Shown here one piece after another: positions 18,167 through 25,987 of a stretch of DNA of 41,468 bases. The notes beneath the pieces were generated by a model, which worked only from the letters and a program-made list of their open reading frames with translations, was not told the DNA's origin and did not search any database. The DNA is from DTKY01 sp037440765 (lineage in GTDB: Bacteria; Acidobacteriota; Terriglobia; Bryobacterales; Bryobacteraceae): positions 1 through 41,468 of the forward strand of contig JBBITL010000039.1 of NCBI GenBank assembly GCA_037440765.1, in the 5' to 3' direction. Position 1 is the first letter of the stretch, and the number at the start of each line of letters is the position of its first letter. A program made the position numbers and the translations under genes.

Positions 18167-18940
18167 ATGGGCAAGGATCTGCTTAGTTTGGAGGGCAAGT
18201 CGGCGGTCGTCATCGGCGGCGGCGGTGTGCTGGCGGGAGCGATGGCCGAGGGACTGGCGGAAGCCGGCGCGGCGGTGGCCGTTTTCGACTTTCACAGGGA
18301 CAACGGAGAGGCTCGCGCGGCCTCGATCCGGGGCAAGGGCGGCAGGGCCCTGGCGATCCACGGCGACGCGGCCAACAGGGCGGACCTGGAGCGAGGGCTT
18401 CAGGCGGCCGTGGACGCCTTCAGCGGAGTGGATATCCTGATCAACGCCGCGGGGGTTAACTCAGGCACGCCTTTCTTCGAGATAGCCGAGAGCGAATGGC
18501 AGAAGATCATCGACATCAACCTGAAGAGCGTGTTTCTGGCCTGCCAGGTGTTCGGCAGGGCGATGGTGGAATCGGGCCGCGGTGGCTCGGTCATCAATAT
18601 CTCGTCAGTTTCCTCGGGGCCGCCGCTCTCAAGAGTTTTCACCTACAGCGTCACCAAGGCGGGCGTGAACCAGATCACGCAGTTCCTGGCCCGCGAATGG
18701 GCGCCGTTCAAGGTGCGCGTGAACGCCATCCGCCCCGGCTTCTTTCCGGCGGAGCAGAACCGCGCACTGCTGACCGCCGAACGGACCGCGCAGATTATGG
18801 GCCACAGCCCGATGAGGCGCTTCGGCGAGGCCGAAGAACTGGTGGGGGCGACGCTGTTTCTGGCCAGCGAACGCGCCTCCTCGTTCGTCACCGGATCGAT
18901 CCTGACGGTGGACGGCGGCTTCATGTCGACCACCATCTGA
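18167..18940 (+). CDS. SDR-family oxidoreductase (sugar-acid dehydrogenase-like)
   Basis: 257 aa classical short-chain dehydrogenase. The dinucleotide loop is G17-GGGVLAG24, a Gly-rich variant of TGxxxGxG; D41 after the second strand (AVFDFHRD) suggests NAD preference. The NAAG motif is at 93-96 and the catalytic residues are S146/S147, Y160 and K164 (YSVTK). It ends with VTGSILTVDGGFMSTTI. The segment RPGFFPAEQNRALLT resembles D-mannonate or gluconate dehydrogenases, so a sugar-acid substrate is the best guess. The neighbouring AraD-type epimerase on the other strand fits carbohydrate catabolism. AGAGGA lies just before the ATG. Confidence 0.88.
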   Translation: MGKDLLSLEGKSAVVIGGGGVLAGAMAEGLAEAGAAVAVFDFHRDNGEARAASIRGKGGRALAIHGDAANRADLERGLQAAVDAFSGVDILINAAGVNSGTPFFEIAESEWQKIIDINLKSVFLACQVFGRAMVESGRGGSVINISSVSSGPPLSRVFTYSVTKAGVNQITQFLAREWAPFKVRVNAIRPGFFPAEQNRALLTAERTAQIMGHSPMRRFGEAEELVGATLFLASERASSFVTGSILTVDGGFMSTTI

Positions 18941-18944
18941 CCGG

Positions 18945-19634
18945 CTACCTCTGTCCGTAGGTGGCGTTAAGACCGTGCTTGCGGAAGAAGTGCTTGTCCC
19001 TTTGCTTGCTCGACAACTGCGGCGCGTCGGCGCGGATCTCCAGGGTGTACAGCGCCGTCCGCGCCAGTTCCTCCAGAATCGCCGCGTTGTGCGCCGCCTC
19101 GCCCGCCGACCGTCCCCAGGTAAACGGCCCGTGGCCGGCCACCAGCACGGCCGGGATCTCCAGCGGGTCGCAGCCCTTGAACCGGTTGACGATGGTCTGG
19201 CCCGTGTTCCACTCGTAGTCCGACTGGATCTGCTCCGGGGCCAGTTCGTCTGTCACCGGTACGGCCCCCCGGAAGTAGTCCGCGTGCGTGGTGCCGAGGC
19301 AGGGGATCTCGCGGCGGGCCTGCGCCCATGCCGTGGCGCAGGTGGAGTGCGTGTGAACCACGCCTCCGGCGCTCGCAAAAGCCCTGTAGAGAGCCAGGTG
19401 AGTGGGCAGGTCCGAGCTGGGCCGCAACGCACCTTCCACCACCCGCCCCTCCAGGTCCGTGACGACCATGTCCGGCGGCTTCATCCTCTCGTAAGGAACG
19501 CCGCTGGGCTTGACCACCACCAGCCCCTCGGCCCGCGCGATCCCGCTGGCGTTGCCGAAGGTGTACAGCACAAGTCCGTGCTTCACCAGCTCCAGGTTCG
19601 CCTGGAGGACCTCTTCCCTCAACTCGTCGAGCAT
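18945..19634 (-). CDS. araD: L-ribulose-5-phosphate 4-epimerase (class II aldolase fold)
   Basis: 229 aa from ATG 19634, where the family N-terminus (MLDELREEVLQANLELVKHG) begins; the upstream in-frame extension is not protein-like. GNASG (27-31) binds phosphate, D75 follows PSS, and zinc ligands are H94 and H96 (VVHTHS) and H168 (AGHGPFTWG). The C-terminal HGLNATYGQR matches AraD. The enzyme links L-arabinose or L-ascorbate/xylulose breakdown to D-xylulose-5-phosphate. No araA, araB or transporter is adjacent. Stops of this gene and the SDR gene are 4 nt apart, with no terminator between. Confidence 0.93.
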   Translation of the reverse strand: MLDELREEVLQANLELVKHGLVLYTFGNASGIARAEGLVVVKPSGVPYERMKPPDMVVTDLEGRVVEGALRPSSDLPTHLALYRAFASAGGVVHTHSTCATAWAQARREIPCLGTTHADYFRGAVPVTDELAPEQIQSDYEWNTGQTIVNRFKGCDPLEIPAVLVAGHGPFTWGRSAGEAAHNAAILEELARTALYTLEIRADAPQLSSKQRDKHFFRKHGLNATYGQR

Positions 19635-19684
19635 GTCTGATTGTTGCAGGAATCCGGGGACAGGTGAGTCTCCGCCGTTGCCGC

Positions 19685-19690
19685 TATAAT
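19685..19690 (+). promoter_or_regulatory. Consensus -10 box, leaderless geometry
   Basis: A perfect TATAAT is followed by 7 nt and then ATG 19698. No Shine-Dalgarno is visible. There is no clear -35 hexamer at 17 nt. Confidence 0.6.
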
Positions 19691-19697
19691 CGCCTCT

Positions 19698-20102
19698 ATG
19701 ACGACCGGCCGCGCCACGGGCGCATTTCAGATCTGTGGCTCCTGCAAGCGCGCCTGGCCCACCTGCGAGAGCTTCCTCCTGGACCTGGAGGTGCGGCTGC
19801 TGGGGCTCCAGGCCGTGCCCGGCAATACGGAGTACAACCTGCTGGTGTTCGAGCACCGCTGCGGCAGCTCAATCTCGATCCTGACTCCGCGCCTCCGCCA
19901 CCTGCTGCCCCCCGGGGACGGTGGCATTCCGTCCGAGCGCCTGTTCGGCACGGACCAGTGCCGGAGGCACTGCCTGCGGCTGGAGGATCTGGAACAGTGC
20001 GACGCGCCTTGCAGCAACGCCCGCGACCGCCAGCTCATCCTTCTCGTCCAGCGCCTGAAGGAACAGGCGCGGATGACCGCCGACGACGGCCGGAGTGCCT
20101 GA
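19698..20102 (+). CDS. Cys-rich hypothetical protein
   Basis: 134 aa, not recognised. It has eight Cys: C13 and C16 (CGSC), C23, C55, C88, C92, C101 and C105, spaced like two metal-binding groups (CxxC-x6-C and C-x3-C-x8-C-x3-C). Repeated motifs include Q-C-R-R-H-C and E-Q-C-D-A-P-C. The middle is hydrophobic beta-like sequence (YNLLVFEHRCGSSISIL) and the C-terminus is a helix. There is no signal peptide, so a cytoplasmic zinc or Fe-S protein is possible. Translation probably starts on a leaderless mRNA. It converges on the hydrogenase/Qmo operon with 12 nt between stops. Confidence 0.7.
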   Translation: MTTGRATGAFQICGSCKRAWPTCESFLLDLEVRLLGLQAVPGNTEYNLLVFEHRCGSSISILTPRLRHLLPPGDGGIPSERLFGTDQCRRHCLRLEDLEQCDAPCSNARDRQLILLVQRLKEQARMTADDGRSA

Positions 20103-20114
20103 CCCGCCGGCTCC

Positions 20115-21278
20115 CTACGCCGCCACAGGCTGGGTCGCCGGCACGCCGGCCGTTTCGCGCGCCTTGGCTTTGCGCTGCACCGCCAGCAGGTAGAGCGCCA
20201 GCGGCCTGTACAGAATATGAGACCACTTGCCGAACGGCACCATGACAACCAGCATGGGTATTGCGATCATCAGGTGGACCATGTACATGACGTAGGTCGG
20301 CATCGGCAAGTTCAGCATGCGGAGCGCGTGCAAGACGATCCCGGTGAGCGCCGTGAGGAACAGCAGGATCAGGAAGGCCCAGTCCGTTAAATCGGTGTGT
20401 TTGCTGGACTGGTCGGTCTTCTTCAGACGGTCGACCATCATCCACGTCGTGGCCCCCAGCAGCACCACGGTCGCGTAGTATCCCAGAATGCTGGTCCAGT
20501 GGAACGAGGAATCGGTGACCTGGAAGGTCTGGAGGAAGAACTCCACCATGACGGCCATGATGACGTACCCGCTGACCAGCAGCAGATGGCGCAGCCATAG
20601 CTTGGTGGCGCCGGTTTCGCATCCGCGCCAGCGCTTCTGTGTCAGAAGCTGGACGACCATCTCCTTGAATTGCGTGACATACAGCCATAGAGGCGCGCGC
20701 GGCCCCTGCCTGGTGACGTACCATGCCATCCTGGCGCCGTTGCTAAGCAGCAATCCCCCCAGGATGAACGCTACGGCCAGATCACCGACGTGCACGACAT
20801 GCTTCGGAGCGAAGTGCTCGAGGTTCACATTCTGGTAGCTCGCCGGATTAGCCGCCAGCAACCGGAAGCCGAACTCCGCCGGCACCGTGAACAGCAGCAA
20901 CACCAGGACGGCCACGGCCGCCAGCACCGCCAGTTCCCACCTCCCGTCGCGGTACATCAGGCGGCTCAGTCCGGTCCAGTCGTACATGCTGGTGAGCCAG
21001 CGCCGGCTGGCCATCATCAGGTTCCCGGGTTCGGCCTCGCGCGGGCAGGTCCGGGAGCAGTCCCCGCAGTAGAAGCACGACCACGGATCCAGGCTGCCCA
21101 GCATCTTCTCCTTGAGTCCAAGCTGGATGTAGCGGATGTAGCGGCGCGGAACAGCGGCGTCCTCCTCCGACAACGAGCAGACTGCCGTGCAGTTGCCGCA
21201 GTTGAAGCACTTGGCCGCCGTCTGGCCGCCGTAGTGGCCCAGTTGCGCCGTGATCCCCGGATCGATGCGATAGCTCAC
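20115..21278 (-). CDS. qmoC: QmoC-like protein: HdrC ferredoxin domain fused to membrane cytochrome b
   Basis: 387 aa. The start is GTG 21278, with AAGGAGG 7 nt upstream and a GTGA overlap with the previous gene. The N-terminal ~90 residues are an HdrC-like di-cluster ferredoxin: C24-x2-C27-x2-C30-x3-C34 and C68-x2-C71-x2-C74-x3-C78. About six hydrophobic helices follow (for example LAVLAAVAVLVLLLFTV and YVMYMVHLMIAIPMLVVMV) with His residues in helices (RHLLLVSGY, GIVLHAL, YMVHLM) that could bind heme b. This HdrC-HdrE fusion is the build of QmoC, which passes electrons between a cytoplasmic Hdr-like module and menaquinone. It is the last gene of the operon and the only membrane subunit. No CCG-type HdrB domain is present. 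Confidence 0.85.
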   Translation of the reverse strand: MSYRIDPGITAQLGHYGGQTAAKCFNCGNCTAVCSLSEEDAAVPRRYIRYIQLGLKEKMLGSLDPWSCFYCGDCSRTCPREAEPGNLMMASRRWLTSMYDWTGLSRLMYRDGRWELAVLAAVAVLVLLLFTVPAEFGFRLLAANPASYQNVNLEHFAPKHVVHVGDLAVAFILGGLLLSNGARMAWYVTRQGPRAPLWLYVTQFKEMVVQLLTQKRWRGCETGATKLWLRHLLLVSGYVIMAVMVEFFLQTFQVTDSSFHWTSILGYYATVVLLGATTWMMVDRLKKTDQSSKHTDLTDWAFLILLFLTALTGIVLHALRMLNLPMPTYVMYMVHLMIAIPMLVVMVPFGKWSHILYRPLALYLLAVQRKAKARETAGVPATQPVAA

Positions 21279-21568
21279 GATGACGCCTCCTTCAGCTCGT
21301 AACGGAAATACTCGCCCGCCTGGCCGGCCTCGGCCACTTTGCCGTACCGCTTCAACGCCATGATGTACCAAAGGACCTTCTGGCTTGCGATCTTCGTCTC
21401 GGCGGAGATCTCGGGCACCGTGCGCGGCCCTGCCTTAAGAGCCGCCTGAATGGCCTTGATTGTGTCCCGCTGGTCCTTGGCCATGGCCTTCTTCGCCTCG
21501 GTCAGTCCGCCCATGCGGTCTCGGAACACCTTGACGTCCTCGCGCCAGTTTCGCTTCGTTTCAGCCAT
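21275..21568 (-). CDS. Small winged-helix-like protein inside the hydrogenase/Qmo operon
   Basis: 97 aa from ATG 21568, preceded by AGGAGG. A basic N-terminal helix is followed by a helix-turn-helix/winged-helix pattern at ~35-85: TIKAIQAALKAGPRTVPEIS, then ETKIASQKVLWYIMALKRYG and a wing with EYFRYEL. The pattern resembles MarR/ArsR-like transcription factors or FeoC-like small proteins without Cys. It sits between qmoA and qmoC, 10 nt after one and overlapping the other by 4 nt (GTGA), so it is made in step with the membrane subunit. It may regulate the operon or be a small accessory subunit; the sequence does not decide. Confidence 0.75.
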   Translation of the reverse strand: MAETKRNWREDVKVFRDRMGGLTEAKKAMAKDQRDTIKAIQAALKAGPRTVPEISAETKIASQKVLWYIMALKRYGKVAEAGQAGEYFRYELKEASS

Positions 21569-21578
21569 CGCCGTCCTC

Positions 21579-22904
21579 CTAAGCCTCCACTCCGGCGCCC
21601 GCCAGCGCCTGCCGCCGGCCCCGCGTGCGATCCAGGTACATGGCGGCCTCCATGGCCGCCGCGCCCGCCTCGACAATGGAATCTGGAATGTCCTTGGGCC
21701 CGGTCGCCACACCGGCCACGAAGATTCCGTCGTCGGAACTGTTCGCCGGCCGGGTTACAACGTCCCGTATCTGGAAGAAGCCGTCGTCGTCCACCTGCGC
21801 CAGCGCCCGGCCGTCCGGCCGCCAGCCCGGAATTGTGCCCTGGCTGAGCACCACCAGGTCATGACGCTTCTCGGCCACGCGGCCGCCCTCGTCGATCAAC
21901 TCCACCCGCAGCGTGAGGTCGCGGTTAGGCTCCTCGGTGATCCGAGCCACCTTGGCCTTCACCACCTTGACGCCCTCGGCCAGCGCGCGCCGGTAGAACT
22001 GCTCGTAGCCTTTGCCGAAGGCCCGGATGTCCATGTGGTAGATGGTCACGTCGGTCTCGTGGCGGTGGTGCTTGATCATGATCGCCTGCTTCAGCGCGTA
22101 CATGCAGCATACGCGGGAGCAGTAAGGCACGCCGATGGACTTGTCCCTGCTGCCCGCGCACTGTACGTAGGCCACTGACTGCGCCAGCTTGCCGTCCGAC
22201 GGCCGCAGCACGTGGCCGTATGGCCCGTTGGGGCTCTGCACGCGCTCCATGGCCAGCGGGTTCATGACGTTGACGTACTTGCCGCCGCCGTATTCCTTCT
22301 TGGCGTCCATAGGTGTGGTCTTCAGGCCCGTGGCTATTATCACCGCTCCCACCTCGATGTTCACCTCCTCGGGGAGCTGCGTGAAGTCGATGCAGTCGGT
22401 GGGGCAGGCGCGGGCGCAGGTCCCGTCGAAGATGCAGTATTCGGGATCGAGCACCGGCAACTGCGGAATGGCGTTCCCGTGCGGAATGTATATGGCGGCT
22501 CGCGCCCCGAGGCCGTGGTCGAACTCGTGAGGAGCGAGCATCGTGCAGGCCAGCTCACACTTGCTGCACCCGATGCAGTCCTCCTCCACCACATAGCGCG
22601 GCTTCTTGATCAGCCGCACCGCGAAGCCGTCGCCCTCGCGCCGGACCTCATCCACCTCCGTGTATGCCTGCACGGTGATCCGGTCGTGGTGCGCCGTCTC
22701 GGCCATCCGCGGCGTGCATATGCAACTGCTGCAATCCAGCGTCGGAAAGACCTTGTTCAGGCCCACCATGACGCCGCCGATCGAGGGCTCCCGCTCCACC
22801 AGCAGCACGCCGTAGCCCTGTCCCGCCAGGTCCAGGGCGGCCTGCATGCCGGCGATTCCTCCGCCCACCACCAGCCCGTCGTAGCGCTCCTTGATCTTCG
22901 CCAT
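21579..22904 (-). CDS. qmoA: QmoA-like HdrA paralogue (FAD / Fe-S flavoprotein)
   Basis: 441 aa from ATG 22904, with AAGGAGA 9 nt upstream. The FAD-binding Rossmann motif is GGGIAG (14-19). C58-x2-C61 and C63 lie in FPTLDCSSCICTPRM, a Cys group typical of HdrA/QmoA. Ferredoxin-like motifs are C110-x2-C113-x2-C116-x3-C120 and C157...C163-x3-C167-P. The C-terminal flavoprotein part ends GIFVAGVATGPKDIPDSIVE. The length fits QmoA (about 400-440 aa) and is far shorter than the second HdrA in this operon. In the proposed complex it would carry electrons between the QmoB-like HdrA-MvhD part and QmoC. Confidence 0.87.
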   Translation of the reverse strand: MAKIKERYDGLVVGGGIAGMQAALDLAGQGYGVLLVEREPSIGGVMVGLNKVFPTLDCSSCICTPRMAETAHHDRITVQAYTEVDEVRREGDGFAVRLIKKPRYVVEEDCIGCSKCELACTMLAPHEFDHGLGARAAIYIPHGNAIPQLPVLDPEYCIFDGTCARACPTDCIDFTQLPEEVNIEVGAVIIATGLKTTPMDAKKEYGGGKYVNVMNPLAMERVQSPNGPYGHVLRPSDGKLAQSVAYVQCAGSRDKSIGVPYCSRVCCMYALKQAIMIKHHRHETDVTIYHMDIRAFGKGYEQFYRRALAEGVKVVKAKVARITEEPNRDLTLRVELIDEGGRVAEKRHDLVVLSQGTIPGWRPDGRALAQVDDDGFFQIRDVVTRPANSSDDGIFVAGVATGPKDIPDSIVEAGAAAMEAAMYLDRTRGRRQALAGAGVEA

Positions 22905-22921
22905 GGCGATCGCTCTCCTTT

Positions 22922-24433
22922 CTACCGGCTGGCCTCTGACAACACCGTTCCGTCCCAGTCCCGGATGCGCACCATCATGGGCATCTGGCCCGGGAGGCTG
23001 TGCGTGGCGCAGCCGAAGCACGGGTCATAGGCGCGGAACGCCATCTCCACCATGTTCAACACTCCTTCGGTCACATCCACCCCCTTGCGGATCAGCCCCC
23101 GCGCGGCCTGCTTGATGGACATGCAGATCGCCGCGTGGTTGTTGGTGGTGCCCACGATCAGGTTGGCCTTCTTCACGATGCCCCTCTCGTCGGTCACGTA
23201 GTGATGCGTGAGCGTGCCTCGCGGCGCCTCCACGATGCCGACTCCCTCGCCGGGCGTCCTGTCGCAGACCACCCGGTAGTCCTCCGGGTGGGTGATCTCG
23301 GGGTGCTGCACCAGCTCCAGGGCGCGCTCGGCCGCATTCATCAGCTCCACGCACCTCGCCCAGTGGATGGCCAGCGTATGGTGCACCGGCTTTCGGCCGC
23401 TGCGGTCGCCGGTCAGCGTCTCGAAGTACTCCTCGTAGGCCTCCTGGGCGAGGGGACTGTTCATGCCGTCGGCCGCGTTCAGCCGCGACTGCGGTGTCGC
23501 CCGGTACACGCCGGAGTCCTTCCCGTCCACGAAGCCCTTCCATCCTACCGCCTTGAGGTAAGGGAACTTCAGGTAGCTCCAGGGCTCCACCCGCTCGGCG
23601 ACGTGATTCATGTAATCGGAGGGCGAGTACCGGCACAGTTCCTTGCCGTCGGGATCCACCACGCGCACCTTCCCGTCGTAAAAGTTCACGCGGTTCTGCT
23701 CATCGACCAGGCCCATCGAGTAGGTCTGGTTCCGGTATGGGCCGTTGAGGATCAGGTCCAGGTACTCCCGGTTGGAAAGCACCACGTCATGCAGGATCTT
23801 AAGCGTCAGTTTCCCGAACTCGACCATGAAGCGGCAGATTTCCTCCAGCCGCTCGCGTTCGGCGCCGTTCAAGCCTTTGCTCATTCCGCCGGGGACCGCG
23901 TTGACGGGGTTGACCGGCTTGCCTCCGAAGATCCCTGCCGCTTCGTGGCCCCAGGACCGGCACTTGAGCACCTGGCCTGCGATCTCCATTCCCACCTTGC
24001 CGATCACGCCGATCAGGTTGCGCGTGGCCGGGTCGCTCTTGGGGCCCATGATGAAGTCCGGCCCTCCCAGTGCGTAGAAGTGCGTGGTGTGATCGGTCAC
24101 GAAGAAGATGTTGTACTGGAGCTCCCTCAGCAGCCGCGCCGTGAGCGGCAGTTCCGCCTTGTAGACCGCGTCGCAGGCCTTGGCGGCCGCCATCATATGG
24201 GCCTCGGGGCAGACGCCGCAGATGCGAGGCGTGATCCGCGGCATGGCCTCTACGGGCCGGCCCTCGCAGAACTTCTCGAACCCGCGCAGTTCAGGCACCT
24301 GGAAGTAGCAGTCGGCGACATTGCCCTCCTGGTCAAGGAAGATGTCGATCTTGCCGTGGCCCTCCAGCCGGGTTACCGGATCGATGCTGATCCGGCGGAA
24401 GGATTGTGCGGTGGAAGTCGTGGAGTTGGTCAT
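22922..24433 (-). CDS. mvhA: [NiFe]-hydrogenase large subunit (group 3, MvhA-like)
   Basis: 503 aa. The L1 motif RICGVCPEAH holds C72 and C75, and the L2 motif DPCFGCATH holds C472 and C475; these four Cys bind the NiFe centre. All are Cys, none Sec. A 25-residue tail follows H478, the expected site of cleavage by a maturation endopeptidase, so the precursor is processed. The lack of a Tat-exported partner and the Hdr-type neighbours place it with cytosolic group 3 enzymes, closest by context to MvhA (3c). Gaps to neighbours are 14 and 17 nt. No hyp maturation genes or dedicated protease are in the window. Confidence 0.9.
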   Translation of the reverse strand: MTNSTTSTAQSFRRISIDPVTRLEGHGKIDIFLDQEGNVADCYFQVPELRGFEKFCEGRPVEAMPRITPRICGVCPEAHMMAAAKACDAVYKAELPLTARLLRELQYNIFFVTDHTTHFYALGGPDFIMGPKSDPATRNLIGVIGKVGMEIAGQVLKCRSWGHEAAGIFGGKPVNPVNAVPGGMSKGLNGAERERLEEICRFMVEFGKLTLKILHDVVLSNREYLDLILNGPYRNQTYSMGLVDEQNRVNFYDGKVRVVDPDGKELCRYSPSDYMNHVAERVEPWSYLKFPYLKAVGWKGFVDGKDSGVYRATPQSRLNAADGMNSPLAQEAYEEYFETLTGDRSGRKPVHHTLAIHWARCVELMNAAERALELVQHPEITHPEDYRVVCDRTPGEGVGIVEAPRGTLTHHYVTDERGIVKKANLIVGTTNNHAAICMSIKQAARGLIRKGVDVTEGVLNMVEMAFRAYDPCFGCATHSLPGQMPMMVRIRDWDGTVLSEASR

Positions 24434-24447
24434 CTGGTATCCCCCAT

Positions 24448-25416
24448 TTAGCGGCGGCCCTTCATCATGCTGGATGCCATCGTGAAGCGGTAGAAGCTGC
24501 CCAGCGGATCGGGAATCTGGTCAACGATCTCCTGCGCCTGCTGCTCGGTGGCCGCATCCACCAGCCCGCCCAGCGCGCCCGCCATGGCCGCGCCCTGGTC
24601 CTCCACTCCGGCCGGCGGGCCGTAGCAGCCCTCACACCTCATGTCGGCCTTCAGACACATTGCGCCGCAGCCGCTGCGGGTGGCCGGACCCATGCACAGC
24701 ACGCCCTGCTCCAGCAGGCACCAGCCGGGCTCCGGCCGGAACATGTGGTGGCGGCGGAACTGCTTGATCTTGAGAAGCCGCTTCTCGCGGGAACACTCAT
24801 CGCATACCGTCCTGTCGGCGCACCCCACGCGGACTTCTCCGTTGCGCGCCGGGACGGCGCCGCCCGCCAGGGCCTGGATTGCCTCCCACACCCGGTCGGC
24901 CTGCGGCGGACATCCGGGCAGCACGTAGTCCACTTCCACTACGTCCCCCAGGCGCAGCACCGCCGGGTAGAAGCGCGGGATGCGCAGCGTGCCCACCCCG
25001 GTCTCCACCTCAGGCTGCGGCTCCACCCCGGCCGCGTTGTCGAGAGACGGATTATCGTGGTACGCCGCCTTGAAGATCGCCTCCGGCGTGACCAGGTTGG
25101 CCAGCGCCGGGATGCCTCCGTCGCCGGCGCAGGTTCCATAAGCCACCAGCGTCCTCGACTTCTGGCGCAGCAGCCGCGCCACTTCCTCCTGCTCGCTGTT
25201 CCGCACGCCGCCGTTGTAGAAACAGGCGTCCAGGTGTCCGTCGGGGTACCCCGCCACGTCGGCGTACTTGAAGTCCGCCGCGCAGGGCCAGAACACGACG
25301 TCGGCAATCTGTACCAGGTCGAGCAGCCGCGTTCCGATCTCGAGCAGGGAAATGTCGCATCCCCCGCAACTGGAGGCCCAGTACATGCCGACCTTCAGCT
25401 TGCCGTTCCCGCTCAT
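24448..25416 (-). CDS. mvhG: [NiFe]-hydrogenase small subunit (MvhG-like)
   Basis: 322 aa from ATG 25416, with GGAGGAG just upstream and an ATGA overlap with the mvhD stop. No signal peptide, so cytosolic. Proximal-cluster ligands are C17 and C20 (SSCGGC), C96 (YGTCAGDGGIP) and C169 (LPGCPP). The C-terminal third carries nine more Cys (199, 205, 208, 233, 241, 250, 254, 261, 264), enough for medial and distal clusters. This is the electron exit from the NiFe subunit towards MvhD. The order small then large subunit is normal for hydrogenases. Confidence 0.9.
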   Translation of the reverse strand: MSGNGKLKVGMYWASSCGGCDISLLEIGTRLLDLVQIADVVFWPCAADFKYADVAGYPDGHLDACFYNGGVRNSEQEEVARLLRQKSRTLVAYGTCAGDGGIPALANLVTPEAIFKAAYHDNPSLDNAAGVEPQPEVETGVGTLRIPRFYPAVLRLGDVVEVDYVLPGCPPQADRVWEAIQALAGGAVPARNGEVRVGCADRTVCDECSREKRLLKIKQFRRHHMFRPEPGWCLLEQGVLCMGPATRSGCGAMCLKADMRCEGCYGPPAGVEDQGAAMAGALGGLVDAATEQQAQEIVDQIPDPLGSFYRFTMASSMMKGRR

Positions 25417-25916
25417 GCTTCTCCTCCCCGCCACGGGTGCAGGTCCTGCCCGTGGCCCACGCCGCGCTCGCGCATCCGCAGGGGCCAGTTCAGCGGCCCG
25501 AGCGCCCGCACCTGCTCGGTCATCTCGGTCACCAGTCTGCTGAACTTCTCCCCTTCGGCCGCGCTCACCCATTCGTGCCGGAAACGCTCCGGCTCGATGC
25601 CGAGCCCGCTCAGCAGGCGCCGGACCAGCGGCATTCGCACCATCGTCTTGTGATTGCCCGACACGTAGTGACAGTCGCCGATGTGGCAGCCGAGCACCAT
25701 CACGCCGTCCGCTCCGCGCGAGAAAGCCATGGTGATCAGCTCCGGGTCAATCCGGCCCGAGCACATCACCTTGACGATATCCACGTTGGGCGCGTACTTC
25801 ATGCGGGCCGTGCCGGCGCCGTCGGCGCCCGTGTAGGAGCACCAGTAACATAGGAAGCCCACTATGCGAGGCTCCCAGCTCCCGGCCTTCCCGCGTCCGT
25901 TTGTTCTATCCGCCAT
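25413..25916 (-). CDS. mvhD: MvhD/FlpD-type [2Fe-2S] electron-transfer subunit
   Basis: 167 aa from ATG 25916, with GGAGGA upstream. Cys ligands lie in FLCYWCSYTGADGAG (C23, C26), VMCSGRID (C51) and LGCHIGDCHYVSGN, the pattern of MvhD, which binds one [2Fe-2S] cluster and links hydrogenase to HdrA in methanogens. In sulfate reducers this domain is fused to the C-terminus of QmoB. Here it is a separate gene right after hdrA, so HdrA plus MvhD together equal QmoB. Its stop overlaps the start of the small-subunit gene (ATGA). Confidence 0.92.
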   Translation of the reverse strand: MADRTNGRGKAGSWEPRIVGFLCYWCSYTGADGAGTARMKYAPNVDIVKVMCSGRIDPELITMAFSRGADGVMVLGCHIGDCHYVSGNHKTMVRMPLVRRLLSGLGIEPERFRHEWVSAAEGEKFSRLVTEMTEQVRALGPLNWPLRMRERGVGHGQDLHPWRGGEA

Positions 25917-25960
25917 GGTCCTCCTCCCGGTCCGCTTCCTCACAGTGCCCGCACGGAACC

Positions 25961-25977
25961 GCGAGCGTCAGCGAGCG
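25961..25977. repeat. Tandem GCGAGCG repeat in the hdrA-mvhD gap
   Basis: GCGAGCG-TCA-GCGAGCG lies in the 71-nt gap between hdrA and mvhD. With flanking bases it reads CCGCGAGCGTCAGCGAGCGG, a form that recalls dispersed intergenic repeats of soil bacteria. This gap is the longest inside the operon. Confidence 0.4.
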
Positions 25978-25987
25978 GACTCGCCTC

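Noticed and set aside
18945..19856. Longer 303-aa form of the AraD protein starting at 19856
   Set aside because: Family similarity begins at residue 75 of that frame (ATG 19634); the extension overlaps the promoter and start of the divergent Cys-rich gene.
23000..24451. 483-codon plus-strand frame opposite the hydrogenase large subunit
   Set aside because: The minus strand encodes the complete L1 and L2 hydrogenase motifs; the plus frame is a composition shadow.
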